This document shows positions 36,606 to 45,855 of a stretch of DNA of 64,000 bases, piece after piece. The DNA is taken from contig JAGOSY010000002.1 of NCBI GenBank assembly GCA_018062085.1, forward strand, positions 248,001 through 312,000, read 5' to 3'. The translations under genes and the position numbers were made by a program. A model generated the notes under the pieces. It saw only the letters and a program-made list of their open reading frames with translations, was not told where the DNA came from and searched no databases. The first letter of the stretch is position 1, and every line of letters starts with the position of its first letter. The stretch comes from a bacterium. GTDB taxonomy: Bacteria > Cyanobacteriota > Vampirovibrionia > Obscuribacterales > Obscuribacteraceae.

Positions 36606-38933
36606 CTACTTGATTTTGGCTTTGACCTGATCATGTAATTGTTTAGTCTGCTGCGTAGAGGGATCATTGGCACCAAGTGCTTTGGTGCGAATACGCAAAC
36701 TATCGGCTAGCAATGGCTCCGCTTTGTCATATTTTTTAGTTTGCTGGTAGAGCACGCCTAAGCAAAATTCTGTGGTGGCAATAGAGGGATCGTCTTTGCT
36801 TAGGGTTTTTTCTTGGATGTCTAAAGCTCTATGTAAGTATGAATCGGCTTTGACAAAGTCGCGTTTGACAAAGGCCAAGGTGCCTAAATATGTAAGAGTA
36901 TCAGCTATAGCCGGATTGTCAGGATTGAGGCTCTTTTCTCTAATAGCCAGAGCTTTCTCGTAGTAGACAGTGGCTTTATCGAATTGCCCTTGTAATTGGT
37001 AGGCTTGACCGATAGCACTGAAAATGTTGGCTTGATTGAGATCTGCTAGACCTTGAGTAGAACTAGCTATTTTTTCGGCTTGGGCAAGTAGCTCAGTCGC
37101 TTTCTTAAATTGCTTTTGTGCCAGGGCTAAATTGCCGAGATCCGCAAGTGTTTCAGCTACTGCTGCGTGATCTGCACCGGTGTAATTTTGTCTGATTGCT
37201 AGGGCACGATTGAATAATTTCTGAGCTTGGGCGTACTGGCCTTTGGCGCGATAAATTTTGCCTAACTCGTTCATTGATTCGGTAGCATCAAGAGCGGTCA
37301 ATTTCTTTTCGCTCTCGCGAATTTTTAGAATTTCTTGAAATTCTTTTTGGCCGTCATCTAAATCTTGAATTTCAACATAAGTACGACCAAGTGCCATTCT
37401 AACTTCAGCCACACGATCGTAATCACCAGAGCTTCGTGCTTTTTCTAGAGCAATTTTGAATTTCTTTAGGGCTTCAGTGTAGTCACCATGATCGAAAGAT
37501 GATTGTCCTTGCTTGATCAATTGCCCATAGTCTTCAGATGCTGACACCACATCAGTCTGGCTTGGACTAGAATCTTGATTGGTATTATGACTTGGGTCTT
37601 TACTAGTTGAACCTTTTGGCATTAGAACCACAGCAGCAGCAATAATCACTACACCAGCAATCGAAGCCCACATCATGCCTTTGCCTGCCACTTTAGGGCT
37701 CGGTTGCATCTGTGACACAGTAGACTCGAGCACTCGTGCTTGACGCGCTGGCAATCTCACCATGCCAATGTTACTAAGTTGGGTATGGGAGTCTCCGAGT
37801 TTATCTGCGGCTTCTTGAGTTGCGGGCGGAACAGAGATCGAAAGTCTGGAATTTGCGGTAGCGGCCGAAGCACTGGTTGGACCTGACTGACTAGTACTCA
37901 GCTGTTGTTGTGAGCTTGCGCCAGATTGCATAGAACTGCTGATGTCAGCGTTGCCAAGTTCTGCCAATAGTTCTTCACGTAATTGCGCCATTGAATCTTG
38001 GCGCTCGTGAACTTCTTTGGCCATCGCTTTAAAAATAATGGTCTCTAATGATGGTGGCAGCATTAGCTCTGGTGCCACTTCAGAGAAAGGAGCTGGTAGC
38101 GCGGTGGCATGCTTGTTGAAACATTCCATGGCTGAAGCTCCAGCTACGGCTGGCCGTCCTGTCAGGGTGCGATACATGACACAGCCCAGTGAATAAATAT
38201 CAGAACGGCCATCAAGTTCTCGGCCCATGCATTGTTCGGGGCTCATATACATTGGGCTGCCAAAAACTTCACCAGTTTTGGTCAACTCTTCGTTTTCGCC
38301 GTCCATTTCTGAGAGTATTTTGGCCATGCCAAAGTCGACAATCTGCACCACATCGCTTTGACCGTCATAGTCGACCAGCATGATATTGCCTGGCTTTAGA
38401 TCGCGGTGGATAACACCTTTCTGGTGGGCATGATAGAGTGCAGCACAAGTTTGTACAAAAATATTGAGTGCGCGGCCTAGTGGCAGATAATTGTGCTTGG
38501 TCAATTCTGCTGATAGGTTGGTGCCTTCTAATAAGTCCATTACAAGGTAAGGTAAACCCTGTGGCGTGACGCCGAAATCGTATACTTTGAGAATATTGGG
38601 ATGATTGAGATGACTAGCTGCTTGGGCTTCTTGACGGAAGCGCTTCAAGGCGGTGGCACTGGCGGCAAACTGCGGCAACATCAACTTGATGGCCACAAGT
38701 CTTTTCATTAAAAGGTGCTTTGCCTTGTATACAAGACCCATGCCACCACTGCCGAGCTTCTCTAAAATTTGATATTTGTCGGCCAGTGTTGTGCCAATCA
38801 AAGTATCAACTAGCAGTGGAGTGAGCAAAGTATCATCATCGGGACAGATGATCATCTCGGGAGAGTATTCTTTGGCACAAGAAAGACAAACCTTTCTTGG
38901 TGGCAAAGACTTGGCTATTTCCGACTCAGTCAA
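36606..38933 (-). CDS. Hanks-type Ser/Thr kinase with zinc-ribbon-like N-terminus and TPR sensor domain
   Basis: A 775-residue membrane kinase. Residues about 15-40 have CLSCAKEYSPEMIICPDD, a short Cys-pair motif. The kinase domain (about 50-325) has GSGGMGLVYKA, the VAIKLMLP Lys, HRDLKPGNIML, DFGMAK and SPMYMSPEQC. After a Ser/Gln/Thr-rich linker one transmembrane helix (about 417-440) is followed by six or more TPRs (from about 455) that would be outside the cytoplasmic membrane. This layout suggests an extracytoplasmic protein-interaction sensor driving an intracellular kinase. It starts at TTG 38933 with GAGGAG seven bases upstream and is divergent from an exported TPR protein that is a natural candidate partner. 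Confidence 0.93.
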   Translation of the reverse strand: MTESEIAKSLPPRKVCLSCAKEYSPEMIICPDDDTLLTPLLVDTLIGTTLADKYQILEKLGSGGMGLVYKAKHLLMKRLVAIKLMLPQFAASATALKRFRQEAQAASHLNHPNILKVYDFGVTPQGLPYLVMDLLEGTNLSAELTKHNYLPLGRALNIFVQTCAALYHAHQKGVIHRDLKPGNIMLVDYDGQSDVVQIVDFGMAKILSEMDGENEELTKTGEVFGSPMYMSPEQCMGRELDGRSDIYSLGCVMYRTLTGRPAVAGASAMECFNKHATALPAPFSEVAPELMLPPSLETIIFKAMAKEVHERQDSMAQLREELLAELGNADISSSMQSGASSQQQLSTSQSGPTSASAATANSRLSISVPPATQEAADKLGDSHTQLSNIGMVRLPARQARVLESTVSQMQPSPKVAGKGMMWASIAGVVIIAAAVVLMPKGSTSKDPSHNTNQDSSPSQTDVVSASEDYGQLIKQGQSSFDHGDYTEALKKFKIALEKARSSGDYDRVAEVRMALGRTYVEIQDLDDGQKEFQEILKIRESEKKLTALDATESMNELGKIYRAKGQYAQAQKLFNRALAIRQNYTGADHAAVAETLADLGNLALAQKQFKKATELLAQAEKIASSTQGLADLNQANIFSAIGQAYQLQGQFDKATVYYEKALAIREKSLNPDNPAIADTLTYLGTLAFVKRDFVKADSYLHRALDIQEKTLSKDDPSIATTEFCLGVLYQQTKKYDKAEPLLADSLRIRTKALGANDPSTQQTKQLHDQVKAKIK

Positions 38934-39131
38934 TTGGTCTCCTCAATACTTGCCTTGCTTTTGCCGATTATTAGATTATTCTGACAACTTACAGCCTTAA
39001 TATTCTAGTCGTACTAAACCCTTATTACTTAAAACCTACATCTAAGTTTCAACTCTTTAAAACATCCTGTCATCTTTGCCCTAAGCTGCATGGGCCGTTG
39101 TATGCTCTAGACGATTGTTTGAGGAGGTCTT

Positions 39132-41042
39132 ATGAAGGTTAGAAAAGGTACTCAGGTGGCCCTTGCTATCACTGGTACTGGTCTGATGCTCTGTTGCCAG
39201 GTGAAGGCAATTGCGCAGGTACCGGGTGTTCCTGGTACTGGAGCTTACCCCAATTATGCCCCAGCCGCTCTAAGTTCCGACCCCACTGTTCTGTCTGGCC
39301 GTGTCAAGCACGACATTATGCCAGCTGAAAAGCTGCTTTCGCAGGGCAAGTATGCTGATGCTGAAGGCATGTTTCGTGAGCTAATTGTTAACAATCCAGC
39401 CGATATGGCTGCCACAATTGGTTTGGGCACTGCCCTTGCCAAGCAGTTCAAGCTTGATGGCGCCGATGAACTTTTTGACCGGGTGCTAGCCACTGACCCC
39501 AACAACGCTTTGGCTTACGCCGGCAAAGCAACAGTGCTTCTCAACCGCTTGCAGTCTTCATCTGGCACCATAAGAGCAAACAAAGAATCAATGCTGCAGC
39601 AGGCTGAAGAATATTCCAAGCGGGCTGTGCAGCTTGCTCCTGCTTCTGGTGAAGCCCATTTTACTTTAGGTCAAGTCTATAAGGAACAGGGCCGGGTGGT
39701 TGATGCTGGCAGTGAATTCCGTACGGCTGTCAGCCTTGATGCTAACCACTCAGCTGCTTTGGCCGCTCTTGGTCAAATTAAGTTAGATCAAGGTAGTCTG
39801 GCTGAGGCCCAAGAGAATTTTAAGCGTTCTATCGCCATCAATTCGGGTAATTCCAGCGCTCACTTTGGCTTAGGGGCAACTCTTCTCAAGCTTGGCCAAA
39901 CTGATGAAGCCCTTAATGAGCTCAATACTTCTCTAGCTCAGTTCCCTAATAGCTGGCCAACTCGCATGATGCTGGGTCAGGCTTATGCTGCCCAAGGTAA
40001 TACTGCTGGTGCTCTCAAAGAATTTCAGCTATCAACTTTGATCAAGCCTGAGAATGCTGAACCTTATTTGCGAATGGCTGATATTCGCGAAGAGCGCGGC
40101 GACCTTGAGTTGGCCTTGGCAGATCTAAGATCTGGTTTGACCCAAGCTCCATATAATCTTGATTTACGCCAGCGGATTGCCGATATTAACTTGCGCTTAG
40201 AGAAGCCTGATGAAGCAATCAAGGCATATACAACTATTCTTTCGATGAGTCCAAACAATGCTGCTGCTGTTAAAGGCTTGAGTCAGGCCTTGTTCTTGAA
40301 GGCACAGAAAGCAGCTGTTGGAGCGATGCTTGCATCTAACGATTATGATACAGCCATCAAAACTCTTGACCAGGCCATCAAGCTTAGTCCCGAAGATATG
40401 GAGCTTTATTTAGCTAAAGCTAAGTTGATGTCACTTTCTGGTAGCAAGCCTGACTTGTCTAACATGGCCGAACCTAAGACCGACGGAGAGCGTATTGCCT
40501 ACGCTGAAGCCTCGATGGCTAGTGGTGATTTTCAAAAGGCTTCTGAGCTAGTCAAACAAGTAATTACTGATATGCAAGATGCTAAGCAAACCTATGCTGT
40601 TGCTGACATTGCCTTGATGATTAAAGATCTCGATAATGCTGAGTCTGCATACAAGAAAGGTTTAGCTCTCTCTGGCTTACCTGAGCGCGGCAATCGCGGT
40701 ATTAGTCAAATTGCCACCGTAAGGCAGCAAGCCCTGGCTGATAGCAAAGTGGCCGATGAGCTAGCTAAGAAGAATCAGTGGGATGGTGCCATCAATCGCT
40801 ACCATTCAGCAATTGCCAACAACCCACGTCTTGCTGAGGCTAGAGTAGGTTTGGCTCGTGCATTAGAAAAGAGCAAAGATCCCAAGTCAAGCATGCTCTA
40901 TGAGGCCGTTCAACAGTACGACTATTATCTCGCTTTGCGCACTGACATGCCAGCTAAGGAGCGGGAGAAAATGGTCAAAGATAACGCCAAGCTGAAAGAT
41001 AAGGCCGCTAAGCAGAAAGAGAAAGAATCGAAAAAACGCTAA
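39132..41042 (+). CDS. exported large TPR protein
   Basis: A 636-residue protein with a signal peptide (KVRKGTQ then VALAITGTGLMLCC; the Cys pair near residue 21 gives a possible lipoprotein variant) and at least ten TPRs: YADAEGMFRELIVNNPADMAA, LAEAQENFKRSIAINSGN, DEALNELNTSLAQFPNSW, DTAIKTLDQAIKLSPEDMEL and others. The C-terminus is Lys/Glu-rich. GAGGAGG lies eight bases before ATG, predicting high expression. It heads a plus-strand run of envelope-associated proteins and is divergent from the TPR kinase. Confidence 0.88.
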   Translation: MKVRKGTQVALAITGTGLMLCCQVKAIAQVPGVPGTGAYPNYAPAALSSDPTVLSGRVKHDIMPAEKLLSQGKYADAEGMFRELIVNNPADMAATIGLGTALAKQFKLDGADELFDRVLATDPNNALAYAGKATVLLNRLQSSSGTIRANKESMLQQAEEYSKRAVQLAPASGEAHFTLGQVYKEQGRVVDAGSEFRTAVSLDANHSAALAALGQIKLDQGSLAEAQENFKRSIAINSGNSSAHFGLGATLLKLGQTDEALNELNTSLAQFPNSWPTRMMLGQAYAAQGNTAGALKEFQLSTLIKPENAEPYLRMADIREERGDLELALADLRSGLTQAPYNLDLRQRIADINLRLEKPDEAIKAYTTILSMSPNNAAAVKGLSQALFLKAQKAAVGAMLASNDYDTAIKTLDQAIKLSPEDMELYLAKAKLMSLSGSKPDLSNMAEPKTDGERIAYAEASMASGDFQKASELVKQVITDMQDAKQTYAVADIALMIKDLDNAESAYKKGLALSGLPERGNRGISQIATVRQQALADSKVADELAKKNQWDGAINRYHSAIANNPRLAEARVGLARALEKSKDPKSSMLYEAVQQYDYYLALRTDMPAKEREKMVKDNAKLKDKAAKQKEKESKKR

Positions 41043-41079
41043 CTGTAAATTCGTACCAATCAAATAAACGGTAAATCAA

Positions 41080-41964
41080 ATGGCCAAAAAATCAGTATCT
41101 CAGCATCCGTCGGCGGGACGTCAAATCAAGGCCAGACAGCCGAAGGCCCCGCAGTTGGAGGTACCACCGATACCAGTAGAGAATCCGGCGCAAGATAAAG
41201 TCGTCTATGCTGTTTTTGCCACTATTTTGATTCTTGGCACGATCGTCAATATTTTGCTTTTCTATTTTGTCGGGCAAAATTTGTACGAAGCCTATTTAGC
41301 TAAGAACTGGTTGAATACTGCTTTGATGGCGGCACTTCTAGTCGGACTACTGTTTGCTGTTAGGGCTGCTTTTACGGCGGCCTTTGTTGTGTCGGCGACT
41401 GTGGCTGGTCGGACGAACGCCTTTAGCGCACAGCACAAGATTTGTACCTGGGCTCTTAAGTACAAGTCAATTCTTCCAGATCGCGCTTCTTGGGCCAGTC
41501 AAGCGATTATTCAGCAAATGATGGCGAAGCAAGACTTTGATCAGATTATCGAATTTGGTACCACTCAGTATGAAGACATTACCTCTAAAAATCCCAAAGA
41601 TCATAGCCTTGCTGTTCTCTGTACTTATGTAGGCATGTCTTATCAGGCTAAAGGTGATCTGCCTAAGTCTATTGAGTGGAACGAACGATCAATTGAACAA
41701 TTCGGTAAGTTTTTTGCCTCCATCGAAAAATCTAAGTTTGCCAAAAAGCTTGGTGGCCAGGGTGTAGTCGAGGCTATGACCATGAACTACGCTCAGGTAT
41801 TGGCTGGTCTGGGCAGTAGCTACTTACAGCAGCAGAATTTTCGCAAAGCCAAAGAATTACTCAAGCAATCGCTTGAACAAGCAAAGAAAACTTCTGAAAC
41901 TCCAGAGCGTCGCCAACTGATAAAACAAGTAGAAGAAGGCCTGAGTCGCTTGAAGCGCTGGTAA
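41080..41964 (+). CDS. membrane protein with C-terminal TPR-like repeats
   Basis: A 294-residue protein. The basic N-terminus (SAGRQIKARQPKAPQ) precedes two transmembrane helices (about 42-66 and 80-105), then a soluble helical region of TPR type: DHSLAVLCTYVGMSYQAKGD, LPKSIEWNERSIEQFGKFF and NFRKAKELLKQSLEQAKK. It begins 37 bases after the exported TPR gene, probably the same transcript. Confidence 0.75.
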   Translation: MAKKSVSQHPSAGRQIKARQPKAPQLEVPPIPVENPAQDKVVYAVFATILILGTIVNILLFYFVGQNLYEAYLAKNWLNTALMAALLVGLLFAVRAAFTAAFVVSATVAGRTNAFSAQHKICTWALKYKSILPDRASWASQAIIQQMMAKQDFDQIIEFGTTQYEDITSKNPKDHSLAVLCTYVGMSYQAKGDLPKSIEWNERSIEQFGKFFASIEKSKFAKKLGGQGVVEAMTMNYAQVLAGLGSSYLQQQNFRKAKELLKQSLEQAKKTSETPERRQLIKQVEEGLSRLKRW

Positions 41965-42005
41965 TTATGTTTATGAAGATGCTTTGTTTGTAGAAGATTA
42001 GGTAT

Positions 42006-42857
42006 ATGAAAAAAACTGCTCTGTTACTGTTGCTCATTGTTCTAAATCTCAGCCAAGCTACTTCTGCTGAGACCTTGCAGGCCGGTATTGAGCACTCTGA
42101 TTATCTGCCTTCGGTTTCTAATACGTATGTTCCGGGCTATTCTCATGGTGGCTATAGTCAAGGTCAGAGTAACGGAAACTATCGTGGTGGCTATCAAGTT
42201 GAGACTAATCAAAGTGACCCTAATCAGAGTCAGCATTCGAATCTTTATCAACAGTCGGCCTCTATGCAGCGACAGCAGCCGGTAGTTGAGTGGTTTCAGA
42301 TACCAAAGGTGATGGCCGGTACCTGGACTAAAAGAGGCGACGTCACTATTGACGTTACTGATTTGCGCACTGGTATGAAAAAACCTGTGGGTGCCTGGAT
42401 GGATAATGAGATGGTGGTGCATATGGGCCATCAGCAAGATAAGGCTGGCAACATTTGGCATGTCAATATTTTGCCATCAGAAAAAGACAGTATCTCCAAT
42501 GGCAAGCAAGTGAAGTTTATGACTGTGCAACAACTATGTGAGCAGTCGACACCAGTAAATCTTTCCACCAGAACTCACTATGTCATTACTGAGACCTACC
42601 CTACGGGGCAGGTTGCCGATATGTTTCAGCAAGAGTCTCTCAATCACTACTTTCTTGTAGGTAGCGGTGAGATGGAAAATCGAAGCTCTAATCGTGTTTT
42701 TACCTATGGCGGCCAACCGGTGCGGGACGGCACACTAGAGAGCAAGTTCACACGTGTTGGGCCCTTTGTCCCTCTGGCTCAAATGAATGGTATTGATTTG
42801 CAGCAAGCTCTAAACCAATTTTTGCTGTCTAAGGGCCGAGCCGATTTGGCGCAATAA
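42006..42857 (+). CDS. exported hypothetical protein
   Basis: A 283-residue protein with a classical signal peptide (KKTALLLLLIVLNLSQATSA, cleavage after TSA). Residues about 45-92 are Gly/Ser/Tyr/Gln/Asn-rich and disordered. The rest looks like a compact beta domain: WFQIPKVMAGTWTKRGD, then VGAWMDNEMVVHMG, FMTVQQLCEQSTPV and YVITETYPTGQVADMFQQE. I do not recognise a family. It follows the two TPR genes and ends seven bases before the dioxygenase gene. Confidence 0.72.
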   Translation: MKKTALLLLLIVLNLSQATSAETLQAGIEHSDYLPSVSNTYVPGYSHGGYSQGQSNGNYRGGYQVETNQSDPNQSQHSNLYQQSASMQRQQPVVEWFQIPKVMAGTWTKRGDVTIDVTDLRTGMKKPVGAWMDNEMVVHMGHQQDKAGNIWHVNILPSEKDSISNGKQVKFMTVQQLCEQSTPVNLSTRTHYVITETYPTGQVADMFQQESLNHYFLVGSGEMENRSSNRVFTYGGQPVRDGTLESKFTRVGPFVPLAQMNGIDLQQALNQFLLSKGRADLAQ

Positions 42858-42864
42858 TATCTAT

Positions 42865-43674
42865 ATGGCAAAAGTTACTGAGCAACAGATCGAAGACTAT
42901 GCACGAGATGGTGCTATTTGTATTCGTGGCTTGCTTGATGCCAGCCAGATCGATATCTTGAAGCAAGGAATTGAGGCAAATTTAAAAGCTCTTAGCCCGC
43001 GGGCAAAAGTAGCAAGTTATGCTGATGATCCCGGTTATTTTGTCGAGGATTTTTGTAATTGGCAGACTAACCCGTTCTACAAGCAATTTCTCTTTCAGTC
43101 TGAACTTGCTGAAGTGGCTGGAAGATTGATGCAAAGTTCAACTTCTAGGCTCTACCATGATCATTTGCTAGTGAAGGAACCGGGCACCAGACAGCGCACT
43201 CCATGGCATCAAGATCAGCCTTACTACAACGTTGATGGTAAACAAAATTGCAGCATGTGGATTGCTGTGGACCCAGTGGCTAGACATTCTACTCTTGAGC
43301 TAGTGGCCGGTTCTCACTTAGGCCCATGGTTAATGCCTCGCTCTTTTCGTGATAATCAAGCCAAATGGTTTCCGGCTGGCAGTTTAGCTGAGTTGCCTGA
43401 TATTGATGCTGCGCCAGAGAATTTCCCAATTCTTGGTTGGGAAGTTGAGCCTGGTGATGTTATCTGTTTTCATATGCTTACTCTGCATGCTGCAGGGCCG
43501 GTTGATGGAGACCGCCGTAGAAGAGTTTTCTCGGCGCGATTTTTAGGCGACGATGTGGTGCATGCTCCACGGCCGTGGGTGACCTCTCCGGAGTTTCCTG
43601 GTTTGGCAGAAGAGTTACCGACAGGAGCCATCATGGACCATCCTCTTTTTCCTTTGCTATGGCAGCAAAGCTAA
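42865..43674 (+). CDS. phytanoyl-CoA dioxygenase (PhyH) family protein
   Basis: A 269-residue Fe(II)/2-oxoglutarate dioxygenase. The iron ligands are in TPWHQDQPYYN (H-x-D, about residues 113-115) and the distal His in FHMLTLHAAG (about 206-211); the 2-oxoglutarate Arg falls in GDRRRRVFSARF. The N-terminal YARDGAICIRGLLD matches the family. PhyH-type enzymes hydroxylate acyl-CoAs, ectoine or secondary metabolites; the substrate here is unknown. It sits seven bases after the previous gene. Confidence 0.87.
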   Translation: MAKVTEQQIEDYARDGAICIRGLLDASQIDILKQGIEANLKALSPRAKVASYADDPGYFVEDFCNWQTNPFYKQFLFQSELAEVAGRLMQSSTSRLYHDHLLVKEPGTRQRTPWHQDQPYYNVDGKQNCSMWIAVDPVARHSTLELVAGSHLGPWLMPRSFRDNQAKWFPAGSLAELPDIDAAPENFPILGWEVEPGDVICFHMLTLHAAGPVDGDRRRRVFSARFLGDDVVHAPRPWVTSPEFPGLAEELPTGAIMDHPLFPLLWQQS

Positions 43675-43713
43675 TGAATAGAAGGCAGCTTCTAAATCTC
43701 TAAATTTCTAAAC

Positions 43714-44166
43714 CTATTGCGCTGCCGTAATCTCTACTGTCATCTCAGCCTTATTCATGTGAAACAGACCCTTCTTCCAGATTGGTCCAAAGATGCGATC
43801 TTCGTTCTTTGAGTATGTCACTGCAGTTAGTCTCACTTTGTGATTCTTACCAGCGGTACTAGCCTTGATGGCATAGTCACCAAGCGGAATCTGTGTGAAT
43901 GTCACTGTTGCTTTGCCACCTATTATGGGCACTTGTTGCTGGCGATAGGGAATTCGCTGATTTGATGATTTGAAGAGAGTTATATCGACAGGGCTGTTGT
44001 TGAAGCTTTGAGCGTTAATAGTTAGAGCCCCTTCTATTTCGCTGCTAGCTGTGGAGGGCCGTTCTTGGGTTTGAGCTTGAGATTCGATATTTGTTAGCGA
44101 TACTAAGGATAGTGATACTAGTGATAGTAAGACTATTGACGATACTGCTACTTTTGAAATGCTCAT
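43714..44166 (-). CDS. exported hypothetical protein, carboxypeptidase-regulatory-like fold
   Basis: A 150-residue protein with a signal peptide whose hydrophobic core is a near-repeat of LLSLVSLSLVSL, encoded by short direct repeats of GATA/CTAGTGATA type. The mature part has INAQSFNNSPVDITLFKSSNQ, then FTQIPLGDYAIKASTAG and ends VEITAAQ, which resembles DUF2141 or CarboxypepD-regulatory beta-sandwiches; their usual G-x-Y-A turn is present. The function is unknown. Confidence 0.6.
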   Translation of the reverse strand: MSISKVAVSSIVLLSLVSLSLVSLTNIESQAQTQERPSTASSEIEGALTINAQSFNNSPVDITLFKSSNQRIPYRQQQVPIIGGKATVTFTQIPLGDYAIKASTAGKNHKVRLTAVTYSKNEDRIFGPIWKKGLFHMNKAEMTVEITAAQ

Positions 44167-44454
44167 CTATATATTGACTCTCTTGAAACTTCTCATCATC
44201 ATCTTTTTTTATTATCAAGGATCTGATAAAAATTCGGCCAAAACAGATTCTATCCTCTTGAATAGCCGCCCTATTACCCGCCCAATTATGATCTTGAAAG
44301 CCAAGTGCAGATTGACTCTGTCGGCGGTGCCAATAATTGTGATATATATTTGTTCCAGAGGGGCCTCCCGCTCACTGCCGCAATTTATTGCCGTAAGGGT
44401 CGAACCCTCGCCAAATAAAACAATCGCATATCGTTAATACTAGAAAGAACTATC

Positions 44455-44577
44455 ATGTTGAAGAAAGTTGTTGGCTGGAGTCTTGTTTTCGCCATGCTTG
44501 TCTTGGCCTCTACAAATGTTATCGTCGAACCAGACGATAGCGATTTAATTGCCAATTCGCATCAGTCAAGCTACTAG
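44455..44577 (+). CDS. possible 40-aa small membrane or secreted peptide
   Basis: ATG 44455 opens a 40-codon frame starting M-L-K-K-V-V-G-W, then a hydrophobic run to LVLASTN and an acidic tail (EPDDSDLIANS). The shape is that of a signal peptide plus short mature peptide. An AGAAAG element lies seven bases upstream. The 288 bases before it, back to 44167, hold no other convincing gene. It may be a real small protein or a chance frame. Confidence 0.35.
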   Translation: MLKKVVGWSLVFAMLVLASTNVIVEPDDSDLIANSHQSSY

Positions 44578-44618
44578 TATGGTCTAATTGTGATTTTGCC
44601 TTTGCTGAGGCGTTTACC

Positions 44619-45212
44619 CTGAAAGAATTAGACGTTCGTAGATTGCTCTACCGCACAGAGATAAAAAAAGTTCTGGGTGAAAACCCTAACAGTCGTGTGG
44701 TCGATGAGCTTGAGTTGTTGCGTGGGGTTGTGCGAGTTGATGTTGCTGTTATTAGTGACACCCTTCATGGCTATGAAATAAAGTCAGCTTCAGACAATTT
44801 GATTCGTTTGCCGAATCAGCAAGAACACTATCGCAAAGTCTTCGAGAAGATGACTTTGGTGGCTGACGAAAAACATGTTGAGCATGCAGTCAAAATTGTG
44901 CCTGACTGTTGGGGTCTAATTTCGGTTGGCATGAAGGATGGTAAGCCTTTTGCCAATGAAATTTGGCCAGCTCGCCGTAGTTATGAACTCGATCCTTTGG
45001 CGATGGCACAGTTATTGTGGCGCGAAGAAGCACTAGAGTTGATGCAATACTTTGACTTGAGCTATGGCTATGCCAGTAAACCACGTAAGGTTCTCTGGCA
45101 GGTTCTAGCCAATAATTTGACGGTAGAACAGTTAAAAGCTTTTGTTTGCTTTAAGTTGAAGACTCGCAAGGGCTGGAAGAAAAAGAAACGCTGTCGAATA
45201 GTGATTAAGTGA
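44619..45212 (+). CDS. sce7726 family protein, probable CUG start
   Basis: The sequence matches the sce7726 family: RVVDELELLRGVVRVDVAVI, then LHGYEIKSASDNLIRLPNQQ and KIVPDCWGLISVG. The VDVAVI...EIKSASD core looks like a PD-(D/E)XK nuclease-type active site (D, then E-x-K), and family members are annotated as such in some genomes; the function is unknown. The first canonical start is TTG 44643, which has no ribosome binding site and cuts off LKELDVRRLLYRTEI, a segment that fits the family N-terminus. CTG 44619 has GAGG eight bases upstream, so I start there (197 aa). The C-terminus is very Lys/Arg-rich. It overlaps the convergent Rrf2 gene by eight bases. Confidence 0.75.
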   Translation: MKELDVRRLLYRTEIKKVLGENPNSRVVDELELLRGVVRVDVAVISDTLHGYEIKSASDNLIRLPNQQEHYRKVFEKMTLVADEKHVEHAVKIVPDCWGLISVGMKDGKPFANEIWPARRSYELDPLAMAQLLWREEALELMQYFDLSYGYASKPRKVLWQVLANNLTVEQLKAFVCFKLKTRKGWKKKKRCRIVIK

Positions 45213-45669
45213 GTAGTTTTTTTGCCTTTTGTCCTTTGCGTCTCTTCTTTTTCATTGTACAGAGGCCAACTCTCGTTGGTGTTTCAATAAGATCTTTGAT
45301 GCTTGATTTGCCCAGAGCAATCTCCACTAAGGCTAGGGCCTCGTCAAGTTGCTTGTGTAGTGAACATAGAGCGCCGCCGTGCTCAGCTAGGCCAAGCGGG
45401 CAAGAATGAATGCGGGGAATAGGATCGACAGTTTCAATTATCTCTAGAATGGAAAGGTCTGAAGGGTCCACCGATAAGGTAAATCCTCCGCCTAAGCCCC
45501 GTTGAGATGAGACTAAGCCGGCCCGGCATAAAGACTGTAGTACTTTAGATAAATAAGCTAGTGGTACCTTGGTACCATCAGCAATCTGAGCAGTTGTATG
45601 TGCTTGCCCATCGCTCATTGCCAAAAACACCACTGCACGTAAGGCATACTCGGTAGTTTGTGTAATCAA
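45205..45669 (-). CDS. Rrf2 family transcriptional regulator
   Basis: A 154-residue regulator with the Rrf2 winged helix: TTEYALRAVVFLA, the helix-turn-helix TTAQIADGTKVPLAYLSKVLQ and the wing QRGLGGGFTLS. Two Cys (CPLG and ALCSL, 11 residues apart) fall where IscR/NsrR bind an iron-sulfur cluster, though the third Cys of IscR is not evident before them. Rrf2 proteins sense nitric oxide, iron-sulfur status or cysteine. The start is TTG 45669. It has a Lys/Arg-rich tail (KKKRRKGQKAKK) and is divergent from imuA across about 390 bases. Confidence 0.9.
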   Translation of the reverse strand: MITQTTEYALRAVVFLAMSDGQAHTTAQIADGTKVPLAYLSKVLQSLCRAGLVSSQRGLGGGFTLSVDPSDLSILEIIETVDPIPRIHSCPLGLAEHGGALCSLHKQLDEALALVEIALGKSSIKDLIETPTRVGLCTMKKKRRKGQKAKKLLT

Positions 45670-45855
45670 CGGGGTGTCCTCACGCTGCCATCAGTCATTT
45701 TAATCTACCAAATGAGTTATGTATTGAACTTTCCAATTTTAGATATGATCTCCCTCTATTGGTGATTGCCCAAAGAGAATCAAGCGATAACTAAATTAAT
45801 AGCCATCTTTTGCTATATAAGGAATAGAAATTCAAATGACTCCCAGCAAATGATT

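Noticed and set aside
43714..44166. Tandem GATA-like repeats at the 5' end of this gene as a regulatory microsatellite
   Set aside because: They lie inside the signal-peptide coding sequence and are explained by the Leu-Ser-Val repeat of its hydrophobic core.
44396..44408. AGGGT-CGA-ACCCT resembling a tRNA T-arm
   Set aside because: The loop has three bases instead of seven and there is no acceptor stem, D-arm or anticodon arm around it.
44159..44437. 92-aa open frame on the plus strand
   Set aside because: No ribosome binding site, mixed composition without domain features, and it begins inside the start of the divergent gene at 44166.
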